Source: Cacajao melanocephalus
Lineage: Eukaryota; Chordata; Mammalia; Primates; Pitheciidae
Assembly (NCBI GenBank): GCA_963573385.1
Contig: CAUYLG010041339.1
Coordinates: 1-64,000 of the forward strand
Reading direction: 5' to 3'
DNA: 64,000 nucleotides
The notes beneath the pieces are model-generated. The model was not told the origin of the DNA and searched no databases. It saw nothing but the letters and a program-made list of their open reading frames with translations. A program made the translations under genes and the position numbers. This document shows, in pieces, positions 29,030 to 58,414 of the stretch; within the stretch, counting starts at the first letter, position 1, and every line of letters starts with the position of its first letter.

Positions 29030-29190
29030 ATTCCACTCAATCTGCACAGGAAGCCTAAGAGATGGGTAAGATTTTAGCCCTCTTTTTAACCTATGAATGA
29101 ATGGAGGCCCAAAGAGGTGTAATGACCTTCCAAAGACATGCAGCTAGGAAGCGAAGAGTGTCCTCACTGAGCTGTCTGATCCCAGAGCCA
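29030..29190 (+). repeat. MIR element
   Basis: 'gaatggaggcccaaagaggtgtaatgaccttccaaagacatgcagctaggaag' is the MIR downstream core. Confidence 0.7.
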
Positions 29191-30335
29191 GCGCTCAGAA
29201 CGATGATCTCTGCCTGCTTCTCTCAAATACATTGTCTCGTTCTATTTAATCTTCTAAAAAACTCTAAGACAGAGCTGGTAATCCCACAGAGAAAATGGCG
29301 GCTTGATGAGGGCGAAGTAACAGCCGAGGACAGTAAGTAGCACAGAGGGCTTTGAAGTCACTATTCAGCACATCACGCAGGAACCCTGGACCTGGGGTTG
29401 AGGGTCCAATTTCTCGGAGAGAACTCCAGGCTCCAGATGGAATATTCTATAAAAAGTCCCAAAGGGGCTGTATGCTACCTTGAACTTCCTTCGTCACAAA
29501 CCCTTGGAATGCTGTTTCAGGCAGGTTTTACAAGGGCCTAATACACTGTTTTCTTTATAAAGTCAAAAAAATTGAACTGATACCCTGACCACAGTGTTTT
29601 TATGGGTTTTCCCCTATGAAAATGTACATTTTGAAACCTGAAAACTCCCTCGTATTTTGCAATTAAGCTCAGTATTTGAGCAATTTCAAGTGTTGACTTG
29701 TTAGCGTTAACATTGACACCTCGTGGCCACTTTGGAAAACTGCAAGATCAAACTGGCAGGACAGAAACCAGGCCTCCTTCCAGGTCGCAAAACCTCGAGG
29801 TACTTAGGTGATTGAAGGGTTCATCAGTCCCGACTCCTCAGCAGCCACTGTCGTCAGAGGGCGACCTGTTCAGAATCTGCCCGTCTAACTTCTGGGTTTA
29901 GGTGTATCCCTTCCCCGATCTGGGCCTGTCTTCCTCGCCTGTACAATGACCAGGAGAAGCCAAATCACTTGGTCCCTGTAGGTTCTGACACTCTGTGGTC
30001 CTGTCACTGCTACATCCAATCAGATGAAAAGAAAATGGCATCTCATTGCCGTCTTCATTTGAACATGTTTTGAAATGCTTATTGGATCCTCGAATTACTT
30101 CTTTTATAATTGCCAGCTTAAGCCTTTGCCTTATTTTTCTAATGGGGTGTTTACAGTTTTCTCTGGCATGTGTAGGAGTTCCTTATATATTAATCAGTTG
30201 ACTTCCCTACAACATAATCTCCCCATAGGAATTGAACTCAGCAATATTAGTCAGGCCCTCCTGATGCCAAGTCTTCAAGATAACTGAATTTATACTGAAT
30301 TTTTATGAAAGATAGAACTCTTCTAAATTGTTGTT
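29191..30335. other. Unassigned sequence
   Basis: 1.1 kb of mostly unique-looking sequence; no gene recognised. Confidence 0.4.
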
Positions 30336-30598
30336 CTTTTTTTTTTTTGAGACAGGATCTTGCTCTGCTGCCCAAGGTAGAGAGCAGGATCATGACCATA
30401 GCTCACTGTGACCTCTAACTCCTAGTTACAAGCGATCCTCCCACCTCAGCCTCCCAAGTAGCTAGGATTATAGGCACGTGCCACCACATTGGGCTAATTT
30501 TATTTTTTGTAAAAATGGGTTCTCTTTATGTTGCACAAACTGGTTTGGAACTCCCAAAGCAGTAGGGTTATAGGCATGAGCTACAGGCAGGCCTACAT
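30336..30598 (-). repeat. Alu (old, AluJ-like)
   Basis: Diverged reverse-complement Alu from 'ttttttttttgagacaggatcttgctctg' to 'ataggcatgagctacaggcaggcct'. Confidence 0.85.
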
Positions 30599-30769
30599 AG
30601 CTGCCCTTAAAAACAAAGCTATTTTCTTTTAAAACAACTATGGACAAATAAAGAGATGCTGAGTGTATTTACTAATGGAAAAAAAAAAGTCTCTATTATT
30701 TTTTGTCTTTGAAGGGATATTGGAAAAAAAATCTGCCAAAACCCATTACTCCGACTTCAGCTTTGTTCT

Positions 30770-31110
30770 CCCCAGGTTTAAGCCTTTGGGGGCTTTTACT
30801 GACTATAATTTCAGACTCACAAATGACCTCCTTCAATTACCTTGTATCCCTCACTCCCAGACTAACTTCTTTCTCGTCCAATCCCTCCCCTTCTCAAAAA
30901 CACGTGGTGTCTCCCAAATGCGCCATATATTAATACAGTCTTCCACACTCCGACCCCTCCACCTCTTCAACGTCTCATCTCCCTTCTGATCCTCTCTACC
31001 GTGGAAGCTTTGAGGGCAGGAACACTTATTCCCCACTGGGTCCCCAGTGTCTAGCTCAAGACCGGGTGTAAAATAGTCAATAGCTACTGCTGGATCTGGT
31101 TGAATGTAAA
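30770..31110 (+). repeat. L2 LINE 3' end
   Basis: 'gtggaagctttgagggcaggaacacttattccccactgggtccccagtgtctagctc' is the L2 3' end signature. Confidence 0.65.
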
Positions 31111-32086
<976 letters not shown>

Positions 32087-32094
32087 CCCATAAT

Positions 32095-32760
32095 CATCTT
32101 TCTAAAGTAAAATCGTAGCACTTTCCTCCTCAAAGCCTTTCAGAGGCTGACTGTCACCTTCAAGATCAAATTCAAGTTCAATAATTAATACATGAAGCCA
32201 AGAGTGACATTCAAAATAGTTAACCACCTCTGTAGTTTTTCCTGAATGTCACTGGACATCAGCCAAATAAAACAAACTCCAGGCACCATGCTGGGGTGGG
32301 GTCTTGCAGGCTCCCCTCTTGGGCCGAACATTAAACCTTTGGTTGCTGGTTGTAGGGAAATCCAAGGGTCCCCAGGGAGGCGCCAGGGTTACAGGGGGCA
32401 CTTCACAGGCTTGAGTCAAGTAGCTGTTTTCCGACCAGGATGGAGGCGTTATCCCATTTTAAGTCAGTATAGCCGTGCCAAGCCTACCAGCAGACAGCCG
32501 ATTTTGAACGTCTCTTGCCAGTCCCCACTTCTCCTCAGGACAGGTACTGGCCCTTTGCAAGTGCAGTCTCCTTTGCCCGGAACACTCTTCCCCATGTGAG
32601 TCCTTTGTACCTCACGCGTCATCTGAAGGCAGGCTTCCTCGGCCTCCAGCTGTAACGAACGTGGTCCTTTCACGGGGATCTCAGCATGCCCTGTGCGTAA
32701 TCACACAGACGGTCTCCTCTTCCCTCTCTCTTCCATTTGCAGGGTGCTTACCTTGTTCCT
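32095..32760 (+). repeat. L2 LINE fragments
   Basis: 'cctcctcaaagcctttcagaggctgactgtcaccttcaagatcaaattcaa' at 32,125-32,180 and 'cctttgcccggaacactcttccccatgtgag' at 32,570-32,600 are L2 3' segments. The stretch between is unassigned. Confidence 0.55.
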
Positions 32761-33565
32761 CACCGTCAAATAATTCATAAGCATCTGTTCAATTGAAAGA
32801 AAGTGAACCTTAGAGCTGGGAGGAGCCCATTGTCCATGACTCAGGACAAAGCTGTGCGGGCATCGTTGCAGCAACAGGGACCCTGGCATTTTCTGTACAA
32901 TGAATGACCGCACACAACACACAGGATCCTCTCCACAATTTGTGATTGTGCACCCTTCCCAATAAGCGGTCCCTTTGGGCATGTGCTACACACACACCGT
33001 TTATATGTAATTCTATTAACAAGTTTTACTCACACCCATTAAGCTAAAATATTACGTAAAAACGAATGTTTTGTCTCAAAAAAAGAAAAAATCTAGTATT
33101 TTGTCAGGTTGAAGTAAAAATAAAAAGATTGAAATTTTTTACAGGTAAAAAAATGAGAAAGACTTTTTTGGATAGTATAAAACACAAACACACATTAATT
33201 CACTTCAAGGATAAAATAATGATATACGCAGCATCCTAAACTCTTCACATCTCAATGAGCATCTTTTGCACCACACTGGAGGTTGCTGCAGAGGTGCTGT
33301 GAGTCAAAGTTACTGTACACGGGTCCGTGCAGCGCTGCGTCCTGGACAGCCAGTCTCCACCGGCCAGAATTCTAAGTTCAAAGTCCGCATCAGATGCTAA
33401 AAGCAAATTACCAACATACCCGGAAGTTATGTTAGACACCACATATTCTAATCTCTATAGGACACAAAAAAAGGAAAGAAAAAAAGAAGGAAGGAGACAG
33501 AGAGAGGGAGATATACCCACTTTACCGCATCCCTTATAAATGGCAAATAAAAAACAGCTAAAGTA
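32761..33565. other. Unassigned sequence with a short GAAG repeat
   Basis: Purine-rich (GAAAG/GAAGG)n at about 33,465-33,515; otherwise nothing recognised. Confidence 0.4.
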
Positions 33566-33785
33566 GGTCTAGACCATTGGTCCTCAAATAGCAGACCCCT
33601 CCCAGGGACCTTTAGCAATGTCTAGAGACACTTTTTATTGTCGTGAATGGAAAGATGCTACTTCATCTAGTGGGCAGAGGCCAGGGATGCTGCTGAACAT
33701 CTTATAAATCACAGGACAGCAACCACAACAAAGAATTATCCGGATCAAAAAATATATATAGTGAAGAGTGCTGAGATTAGAAGGC
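33566..33785 (+). mobile_element. MER20 (hAT-Charlie MITE), near full length
   Basis: Close to the MER20 consensus: 'agggacctttagcaatgtctagagacactttttattgtc', 'catctagtgggcagaggccagggatgctgctgaacatc', 'aggacagcaaccacaacaaagaattatccgg'. Confidence 0.9.
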
Positions 33786-34379
33786 CCTTGTCCAGAAGAA
33801 GGGATAGAAAAGCCTAACTTGGTCCTGCCCCAGTTCTGCTGTTTAGGAGCTGTGTCCCCGAACAAATCTCTAAATGAATCTGTAAAAGTTACGGATTCAT
33901 TCATCTGTTGATTGACTGATTGATTGATTCATTCACTCATTCGTTCACTTAACAGATATTTTCCAGGAAATGGAGATCAACAGCAAAGAACAAGACCTGG
34001 TCTAACCCCAGAGAGTGGTGAAAATTAAATAAGAAAATGAGTATAAAAAGCTCCTTATAATTTTGAAGTACACAAGAGACCCAAGGCAGAAGCACTGATT
34101 TGTAAATAACACGAGGTGATGCATACAAGCGCTCACTTTCTAGTTATTGTCTTTCATCTACTCTGAGAAGTACAGACTTTTTCATATTTTAACGTCTCTG
34201 AATTCAGTGTGTGTACATTAAAATGAAGTGCTTCACAATCACCGTCGGCCAGGTGGCAGTCACGCCCCCAGGAGTCACTACGATCAGGTGGTGACTAGCT
34301 GAGTGCAAACTTGGTCAGTGGCACGAACTCCTGGTGGCACAAAAACTGAGATAGAATAGGGAATTAGGGTAACCAAGGG
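33786..34379. other. Unassigned sequence
   Basis: Includes (GATT)n/(ATTC)n near 33,905-33,945; no gene recognised. Confidence 0.4.
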
Positions 34380-34990
34380 TTATGGCATTGGCTCAGCAAC
34401 GTGGACTTCCGCTCACCAAGGCTGACCGGGCTATGGACACAGCTGAGTGTCCCATTTGCCAGCAGCAGAGACCAACACTGAGCCCTTGATATGGCACCAT
34501 TCCTTGGATCTAGGCAAGATCAGACAGCATACAGGCCACATCCTCATGCCTGCGATAACAAGACAGAAGTTTCTACTTCAGCCTCTCATTGGCTATGGGC
34601 TGAGTCTCCACTTCAGCCCCTGATTGGTCAGGGGCCAAGTCTCCACTTCAGCCTCTGATTGGTGGTAAGCCAGTTCTTCACACGGTGTAACCAATCGGAG
34701 GCCTCCAAAGGGCACCTAGGGGTGTTACCAAAATCTTCTAGCTTAATTAAAAAACATTGTGATCAGGGCTCTTTAGCCTCTTGCCCAAGTCTATTTCCGC
34801 TCCATAGAGTGTACTTTCGCTTAAATAAATCTGTGCTTTTATTGCTTCTGGCATTGCTTCATTCTTTTGTTGCTTTGTGTATTTTGTATCGCTCTGTTTG
34901 TGCACTTTGTTCAGTTCTTTGCTTAACATGCCAAAAATCTGGACAACTCACAGTCAAGACTTTCCATCCGGTGGAAACCTCTCGGTGTTC
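34380..34990 (+). mobile_element. ERV class I-type LTR with clustered CCAAT boxes
   Basis: Three tandem units of about 35 bp (CACTTCAGCCYCTGATTGG type), then AATAAA at 34824-34829 followed by a T/G-rich U5-like segment ('gcttctggcattgcttcattcttttgttgc'). ATTGG occurs at 34588, 34623 and 34658 and CCAAT at 34691. LTR nature is inferred from this order (CCAAT array, AATAAA, T/G-rich U5); the exact ends and the family are not fixed. Confidence 0.6.
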
Positions 34991-35145
34991 AGTCAAGAAG
35001 CCATCGGAGGATCACTCAGGAAACGATCGAGAGTCCCGATGTTGTCTGAAGCGCTCCGTGGGTATCTTATGGTAGAAGCAAGAATGCACTGAAATTGGTT
35101 TAGATGCCTGCAGGTGGGTCACACTGTTAAAGAATGTCTTTCCCA

Positions 35146-35511
<366 letters not shown>

Positions 35512-35516
35512 CTAAG

Positions 35517-36215
35517 TCAGAGATTCTCAACCCAGGATGCACATTAAAATAAATCAGCAAATTTTTACCTCACATGTTACTTATTTGTGGCTGTGGGATC
35601 TAAAAAATCAAAGCAATTGCATTCATGTACACAGAGAGTAGAAGGATGTCACCACTGGCTGGAAAGGGTACTGGGGGCCTGAGAGGGAGGTGGGGTTGGC
35701 TGATGGACACACAAAAAAATAGTTACAAAGAAAGCGAATAAGCCCTATTATTTGATAGCACAACAGGTGACTATAGTCAATAATAACTTCATTATATATG
35801 TAAAAATAAAAGAGTGTGATTGGATTGTTTGTAACACACAGAATAAATGCTTGAGGGAGCAGATACCCCATTCTCCATGATGTGCTTATTTCACATCGCA
35901 TGCCTGTATCAAAACATTTCATGAACCGCTTAATATACACACCTACTATGTATCCACAAAAAAATTAAAACAGAAAATGTTTTAAAATGTTTTAAATAAA
36001 ATTAAATTTAAATAAAATAAATTAGTGAGTTTGTAAAAATACTAATACCTGGGTTTCATGCCAAATCAAATAAGAAGCTCTGGGGTGGGCTCAGGCATCT
36101 GTATTATTTTCATGTCCTACTCCAGAAATTCTGATTGAACAGTTCAGAGTGCAGCCTGGGCCTTGGGCTTTTTCAGTATTCTTCAGGAGATTCTAATGTG
36201 CGGCCAGAGTGAGAC
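35517..36215 (+). mobile_element. MER5A (hAT-Charlie MITE), split by L1
   Basis: Left part 'agagattctcaacccaggatgcacatta' (35,517-35,568). Right part 'taatacctgggtttcatgccaaatcaaataag...caggagattctaatgtgcggccagagtgagacttgctgagg' (36,010-36,215). Together they read as one MER5A, separated by an L1 3' end. Confidence 0.75.
35569..36008 (+). repeat. LINE-1 (L1M) 3' end inserted in MER5A
   Basis: L1 3' UTR text: 'ttacttatttgtggctgtgggatctaaaaaatc', 'actatagtcaataataac', 'aataaatgcttgagggagcagataccccattc', 'tacacacctactatgtatccacaaaaaaattaaaa', then an A/T-rich tail. Confidence 0.85.
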
Positions 36216-36279
36216 TTGCTGAGGAAAGCCTCCCCTGACCATCCTAAGGGACCACTCCTTCCTCCTCCACCTCCTAACG

Positions 36280-36430
36280 TAGTGGGTCTCCACTGCGGCT
36301 GCACAGGGGAACCGTATAAAGAACACTGACAAAGCCCAATGCCCAGGCAGTACCCTAGACCACGCAATCAGAATTTCTGAGCTCAGACCAGGAATCAGTC
36401 ATTGTCACAGTTCCCAGAGTGAAGGCAATG
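36280..36430 (+). mobile_element. MER5-like MITE fragment
   Basis: 'tgggtctccactgcggctgcacagggg' and 'cagaatttctgagctcagaccaggaatc' resemble a diverged MER5A/B copy. Confidence 0.55.
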
Positions 36431-37110
36431 CATAGCCAAACTGGACCCACTGCCCTAAATCCTGCAGTACTTGATGGAAAACGCGTGCCTTCTTGAAGAG
36501 GGTCAATCTGCATTGCCTGGAACTGCATCTATTCAAAACACATTGACCTCCTGTGTTCTACTTCTCAGGATATGTATCTGTGAACTAGCCTAACAGTTTA
36601 CCTGTGTCTACAAGGTCGCGAAACCCTACATCCCTTTATAATACCCTACACGTCACGGGCACTCAATGAAGAATGAACAGATGAACAAATAAATGGAAGG
36701 ATACATACTTATTTTGTCAGGAACTTTCTAGTCACAGGAGTGCCACAACTAAGGTGCCAGTTTCAAAGACAAGGCAGAGATTCTGCAGTTTAAAAATCAT
36801 TACAACATAACAGGTTACTGATCACGTAGAGGTCCTGACCTCGAAAGCCACAGGTAGAAACAAAAATAGGATGTTTTACAAAGGTAGAAATTTTTAATTC
36901 CAAGGTAGGGCCACAGCTCACAGCTGTCAGCTTTTTCTGTTTCAGTACATTCAAGAGGGAAACTGCAGCGCCACAAATTCAGTACAGTTCCAGCAGTTTT
37001 ATTACACAGACGTAAGTTTAAAAAGCAACGCACTGTCCTTGTAGACAATCAAGGGTATAAGCAGAAGAAGCTGAGTTCTTCAGAATCTTGTTTATCCACC
37101 AAGGGCCATT
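36431..37110. other. Unassigned sequence downstream of CFAP161
   Basis: Just beyond the CFAP161 polyadenylation signal; no feature recognised. Confidence 0.4.
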
Positions 37111-37131
37111 GTGTGTCACTTTCAAATACTA

Positions 37132-37137
37132 TTTATT
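37132..37137 (-). terminator. CFAP161 polyadenylation signal AATAAA
   Basis: AATAAA on the minus strand (TTTATT on plus), about 200 bp after the CFAP161 stop codon and the first canonical signal in the 3' UTR direction. Cleavage would fall near 37,110-37,120. Read-through to a later signal is possible. Confidence 0.65.
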
Positions 37138-37337
37138 CTCCAGAGCTGTTTCTTCTTCTAGCCCTAGACTTCCACACAAATTCAATAATCTTAACGTAAC
37201 CTTAATTTTCGTAGAGTGTTCAGAGAGTCCCATATCTGATTCAAAAGTAGTTTGAGGCGTGACCAAGGTTGTTAATTTCTTTTAAAGCTACATTTGATGA
37301 GAGCGGGACCAGAGAAAACATGCATGTACCTGGCGCG

Positions 37338-51754
<14,417 letters not shown>

Positions 51755-51810
51755 CGCGCCCCGCTCTTCAGCAAGCGCGCCTGCCTCCGCCCCGAGCGTT
51801 AGCGTGCCCC

Positions 51811-51824
51811 GTCGCCATGACGAC
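51811..51824 (-). promoter_or_regulatory. X-box-like RFX site
   Basis: GTCGCCATGACGAC on plus. Against the X-box consensus GTNRCC-(spacer)-RGYAAC, the first half is perfect and the second differs at two positions. It lies 57-70 bp upstream of the CFAP161 ATG, the usual distance for X-boxes in cilia genes. RFX binding is inferred. Confidence 0.55.
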
Positions 51825-51837
51825 CCGGCCCCTGGCG

Positions 51838-51868
51838 ATTGGTCAAGGTCCGGGACCTACTGACCAAT
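51838..51868. promoter_or_regulatory. Paired CCAAT boxes (NF-Y type)
   Basis: ATTGG at 51838-51842 (CCAAT on minus) and CCAAT on plus at 51864-51868, both with the favourable flank CCAAT followed by C/A. They lie about 85-115 bp upstream of the CFAP161 start codon and next to the X-box-like site. Confidence 0.55.
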
Positions 51869-52076
51869 AAGTGACAGCGCGCAGCCTCGCCCGGGGCGGG
51901 ACAGGGGGCGCCAGCGCCCGCGGCTGCCTGCGGTCCTCCAGCCCGCCCCAGACTTCCTCAGCTGCAGAGCTGGCGAGAGGGAAAGCCCTGGCTGGCAAAG
52001 GGCTTCGAGAGGGAAATTTAAAACTTTTTTTTTTTCCTTTTTTTATTCTACTCTTAGCAAAGATCTCATTTATTAA

Positions 52077-53044
<968 letters not shown>

Positions 53045-53165
53045 GGCTGGTGTGGTGGCTCAAGCCTATAATCCAGCACTTTGGGAAGCGGAGGCAGGAG
53101 GATCACTTGAGCCCAGGAGTTCTAGACCAGCCTGGGCAACATAGTGAGACCCCATCTCCATTTAA
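53045..53165 (+). repeat. FLAM / Alu left monomer
   Basis: 'gggctggtgtggtggctcaagcctataatccagcac' to 'aacatagtgagaccccatctcc'. Confidence 0.88.
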
Positions 53166-53941
<776 letters not shown>

Positions 53942-54157
53942 ATAAATACATTTTTAAGTCCATAGCTGCCAAAGAGTGATTTCTCTGATGAATCCAGGTG
54001 AAGTGAATTGAAAACTTTCTGGAAAGGATTTGCCATTCTAGATGCCATTAAGAACATTTGTAATTCATGGGAGGAGGTCAAAATATCAATATTAATGAGA
54101 GTTTGGAAGAAATTGATTTCAACCCTCATGGATGACTTTGAGGGGTTTAATAGTTTA

Positions 54158-54505
<348 letters not shown>

Positions 54506-54634
54506 CTATTACATAAACTAATTTGATAAGGCAGCAGCAGGATTTGAGAGGATTGACTCCAATTTTGGAAGAAGTTCTACTGTGGGTAAAATGTATCAAA
54601 TATCATCACGTGCTACAGAGACATTTTTCATGCA

Positions 54635-55064
54635 TGAAAATTGTCAGAATTAAAACAGTCACTAATGTTAAGAAAATTCTGATAAATAGAGCTGGGAAAG
54701 GCCATAAAGAGAGGGTTCTCACATTTTTATGCCTTCTAACAAAAAGATTCTACAAAAACCATAGCCTTACATGAAGGTCATTACCACCTTATACAAAAAA
54801 TACTTCTACAAGGCCATCTACCCAACAATTGCCTATCCAACTTGGGACTGGTGTCACCTTGTTATTGATCTTTGTAACCAAGGAAAATTACTTAAAATAA
54901 CTATGTAGCCCTAATTTTTCCCTTTAAAAACCTTTATATTTCTCTACCTCTCTGAATATACGCATAGTTTACTATGGTGGGCATAGTCCCATTGCAATGC
55001 TCTATCCCCAAATAAGTATCTTTTCTTTTAGAGAGCCTCTCTCTATTTGTTATTTCGGGTGACA
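54635..55064 (+). repeat. 5' LTR of the ERVL-type provirus
   Basis: 430 bp, TG...CA, followed after four bases by the primer-binding site. It is paired with the LTR at 59583-60019, with many differences, so the insertion is old. Confidence 0.75.
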
Positions 55065-55068
55065 TATA

Positions 55069-55086
55069 TGGTGTCAAAAGTGGGAT
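55069..55086 (+). promoter_or_regulatory. Retroviral primer-binding site, tRNA-Leu type
   Basis: TGGTGTCAAAAGTGGGAT starts four bases after the 5' LTR. TGG matches a tRNA CCA end, and the following bases resemble the complement of a tRNA-Leu 3' end, as in HERV-L. Confidence 0.65.
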
Positions 55087-57764
55087 CTGAAAAAGATCAC
55101 TATTGAGATAAATCAGTGATTCTTAGAACCAGTGTGTGATACTCACTTCGGCCCTTTGAGCTCTCTGCTTTCATGACTCACCTTTTCTGCCCTGGTGAGT
55201 TTTCTCTCAGGTTGAGCTTCTCTTCTTTTGGTAGAGGCTTTTTAAGTATTATTTGGATCTGGTTCAGATAAGGCCACCTTAATAAAAAATATACATCATT
55301 CCTGGAATAAAAAAAATACTTTTTATCTTTTCTGTTATGTCCTTTCTGGTATAAAGACAAATGTATTTCTGGATTGGGTACCCTTGGTTTCCACAGAATT
55401 TACATTCTGTCTGTGAGGCATATCTTCTGGTGAATTTACTTTTGGTCTAGGTTGCATACCTAGTTTAATTTCTGGGGTTTTTTTTGCTTTTGCTTGACCT
55501 TTTCCCTTACTTGTTTCTGAAAAATCTTCTGAGAGTAAAAATAAAGATTCTGGATGGTGGGTGCAGGACAGCTAATTAAAAGCCACAGGGCAATTACCAT
55601 CATCTAAAACACTGATCTAAATTCCTGATGTTCCCTGACATGATTTTTGGATTTTCTTTGCTCTTGAGAGATTAATAAGAAACAGAATGGGATTCACAAA
55701 CATTAAGGCATGCCAGGTTTTCTGGGACTCCAGCCAGCTACATATTATGGCCTGTTCTTGTGTACATTTTCAAACTGATAGGCAAATTATATCAAGGAAA
55801 ATTCAGAGTTCAAATGGTCTTTATTCAGAAAAACTGCAACTATAGAGTTAAAATGGACAGTCTTACAAGTTCTCTATCTCTCGATTTTTTTTCTACCTAC
55901 TTTGAATTTGCTGACTTTTCTACTGGTGTTAAGATAAAACTCACCACTTATGGCCTTCAAGCTAAGATCTTTGAAAGTCTTCAAGAACTTTCAAATTAAT
56001 GGTTTTGCAAATTTTAATAGCTCCATGGTAACCAACAATCCTGTTACCTTTTAGAAATGTAAAATAGATTTGCCTAACAATTGTGTACAATGACAAAATA
56101 ATTAACTGAGAAGTTAACAATCTAAAGTAAAAAGAAACAAATATTTCTAAAACTTAGGCTCTCAGATCAAACAGGTCAAAATCTTGAGCTCAGAGCAATA
56201 ATGTAAGATGTCTCTATCCAGCATAATAATTTTATTTTTTGACCACACTGAGGCCAAAAGGAAAAATTCAAATTCTAAGAGACTGTGATGCCACATGCTA
56301 CATTTAACCCAATTTTATTCATGCTTGCCTTGGGATGGGGAATAGATCATTCAGTAAAAAAATACAGTAAAGGCCAGGCGTGGTAGCTCACACCTGCAAT
56401 CCAAGCACTTTGGAGGCCAAGGCGGGCAGATCACCTGAGGTCGGGAGTTCAAGACCAGCCTGACCAACGTGGTGAAACCCCGTCTTAAAAAAAAAAAATA
56501 CAGTAAAAACAAAATGTTTGATCATGTACAACTTTTAAACTACAACAATGATGTACCTTAATTACTTCCATGCACAGAAGTCTAACATTTGTTTTTTTTT
56601 TTTAAATAAAACAAGACTTCTAGGAGCATTTTATAATAAAGTAATTCCTAATTAATTTTTCTTTGTAGATAGAGCAAGTACCTTCAAAATACAAATTCCT
56701 ATACACAGTGAGCACATTACTTAAAATGAACACTTCAGTAAATTAAGTACGTGGACAGCCTTAGGATAAGCCGACGTTATATATTCAGCTAGGTAGGCAA
56801 CCAACCATAGTACCAAATGGAAAAAGTGTATTTACAAATAAATTTTAAAAACTAAATTAATTTTTATAATTAAATACAGAAAATATACTGATCTGCTAAA
56901 ATGAATAAGATGTGATATATTAACACTTCTCTATGAAGAATGCATACTAGAACAATTATAAACAGTGAATGAGTCTTATTAGGAAAAGTTTACTACAATA
57001 AATGCTGGCTAAATAGAAGTGCATATTGTGAAGCACCATGTGTGGTATATGTTTTGCCACATACTTTTGTTACCTTGAGGTAGATAACACATGCGTGCTA
57101 AATTGGCCATTCATTTTCAGTTGCTGCTGGTATCATGTGTTTTAAGAAATATGTACAGTATGAAAAACTTGAAAATACTCATGAACGAAATGTCTTAGAA
57201 AAAAATAGATATTTCCATGCAATTATATACAGTCTCACTGTGTAAATTTCAAGGCAAGATTTGTTTCCTGTAAAACAGATCACTGTTCTATGAGAGAATG
57301 TTCTTCACTTATCTTCATGCATTTCTTTTGTCTCCTCCTGTGTTGCATTATTTTGCTCTGTTCTTTAAATATGAGATTCCTAGGTGATCAGTGTAGAGAG
57401 AAAAAGTTATTTTTCAAAAAAACCCACTGTAATCCATCATATTGGATTGTAGCCTTGTGCATTGTTTTCAAGTTCTCATTATCTACCTGTAGACTACACT
57501 AGACCCTGAATTGCCCTAATTTTCTCTAATATTTGGCTACAACTCTCGAACTAAATACAAAAGTTGCCCTATTCCTGAAGCCCTATAAGCTGAAACTAGA
57601 CAAATTTTAAGAAACAAGCCTCATGCTTGGTGTATGAACCACACAAAAAACTCACCAAGCCACCCAGTGTCATGACCAGAGATGTTCAAACTACAAACCA
57701 GGATTAAAGAGTTGATGTTTTCACACCACAAAAAGCTTTTCCTAAGATGCTGAAATAAGATTCC
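55087..57764. other. Provirus interior, degenerate
   Basis: AT-rich sequence with stops in all frames beyond short stretches. No retroviral protein motif recognised. 56,510-57,290 looks like an untranslated or unrelated AT-rich block and may be a further insertion. Confidence 0.45.
56372..56502 (+). repeat. Alu left monomer in provirus
   Basis: 'ggccaggcgtggtagctcacacc' to 'gtggtgaaaccccgtctt' then A12. The direct repeat AAATACAGTAAA is on both sides. Confidence 0.92.
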
Positions 57765-57765
57765 A

Positions 57766-58085
57766 GGCCAGGTACAGTGGCTCACACTTGTAATCTCAGC
57801 ATTTTGGGAGGCTGAGGCAGGTGAATCACTTAAGATCAGGAGTTTGAGACCAACCTGGCCAACATGGTGAAACCCCATCTCTACCAAAATTACAAAAAAT
57901 TAGCCGAGTGTGGTGGTGTGTGCTGTAGTCCTAGTTGCTCAAGAGGCTGAGGCAGAAGAATCACTTGAACCCAGGAGGCAGAGGCTACAGTGAGCCGAGA
58001 TTGTGCCACTGCATTCCAGCCTGGGCAAGAGCAAGACCCCATCTCCAAAAATAATTTTAAAAATAAAATAAATTTTTTAAAAAAG
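57766..58085 (+). repeat. Alu in provirus
   Basis: Full-length Alu with the direct repeat GAAATAAGA(T/C)TCCA on both sides (about 57,752 and 58,086). Confidence 0.93.
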
Positions 58086-58414
58086 GAAATAAGACTCCAT
58101 AATGTAATAAGACTTTTACCTCCCTTTATGTTACCTTTTTCACTTGGCATGATAATGGTATAACTGAAATTTCACAATTAATAGCTGGTAGCCTAACAGA
58201 ACCTACCCTAAAAAATCCTTTAGTAACCACTGGTTAAATAAGAAAATGTCTGTGCTATTGCTAATACTACATGCTGTACCTAGACACATTCTTCTCTGGA
58301 AAAGTTCAGACCCAAGTTTAGAATATAAGAAAACAGGCCACATGGTTACAACAGGTCTCACCTAATTCCCTATAGTCATTTGATTTATTCAATTAGTTGT
58401 CTGTAAGTCTAGAT
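58086..58414. other. Provirus interior, degenerate
   Basis: Unassigned AT-rich sequence. Confidence 0.4.

Noticed and set aside
34659..35075. 138-codon plus-strand open frame with a hydrophobic stretch
   Set aside because: It lies inside the LTR R/U5-like segment, where T-rich sequence gives Leu runs. It does not resemble a viral or cellular protein I know.
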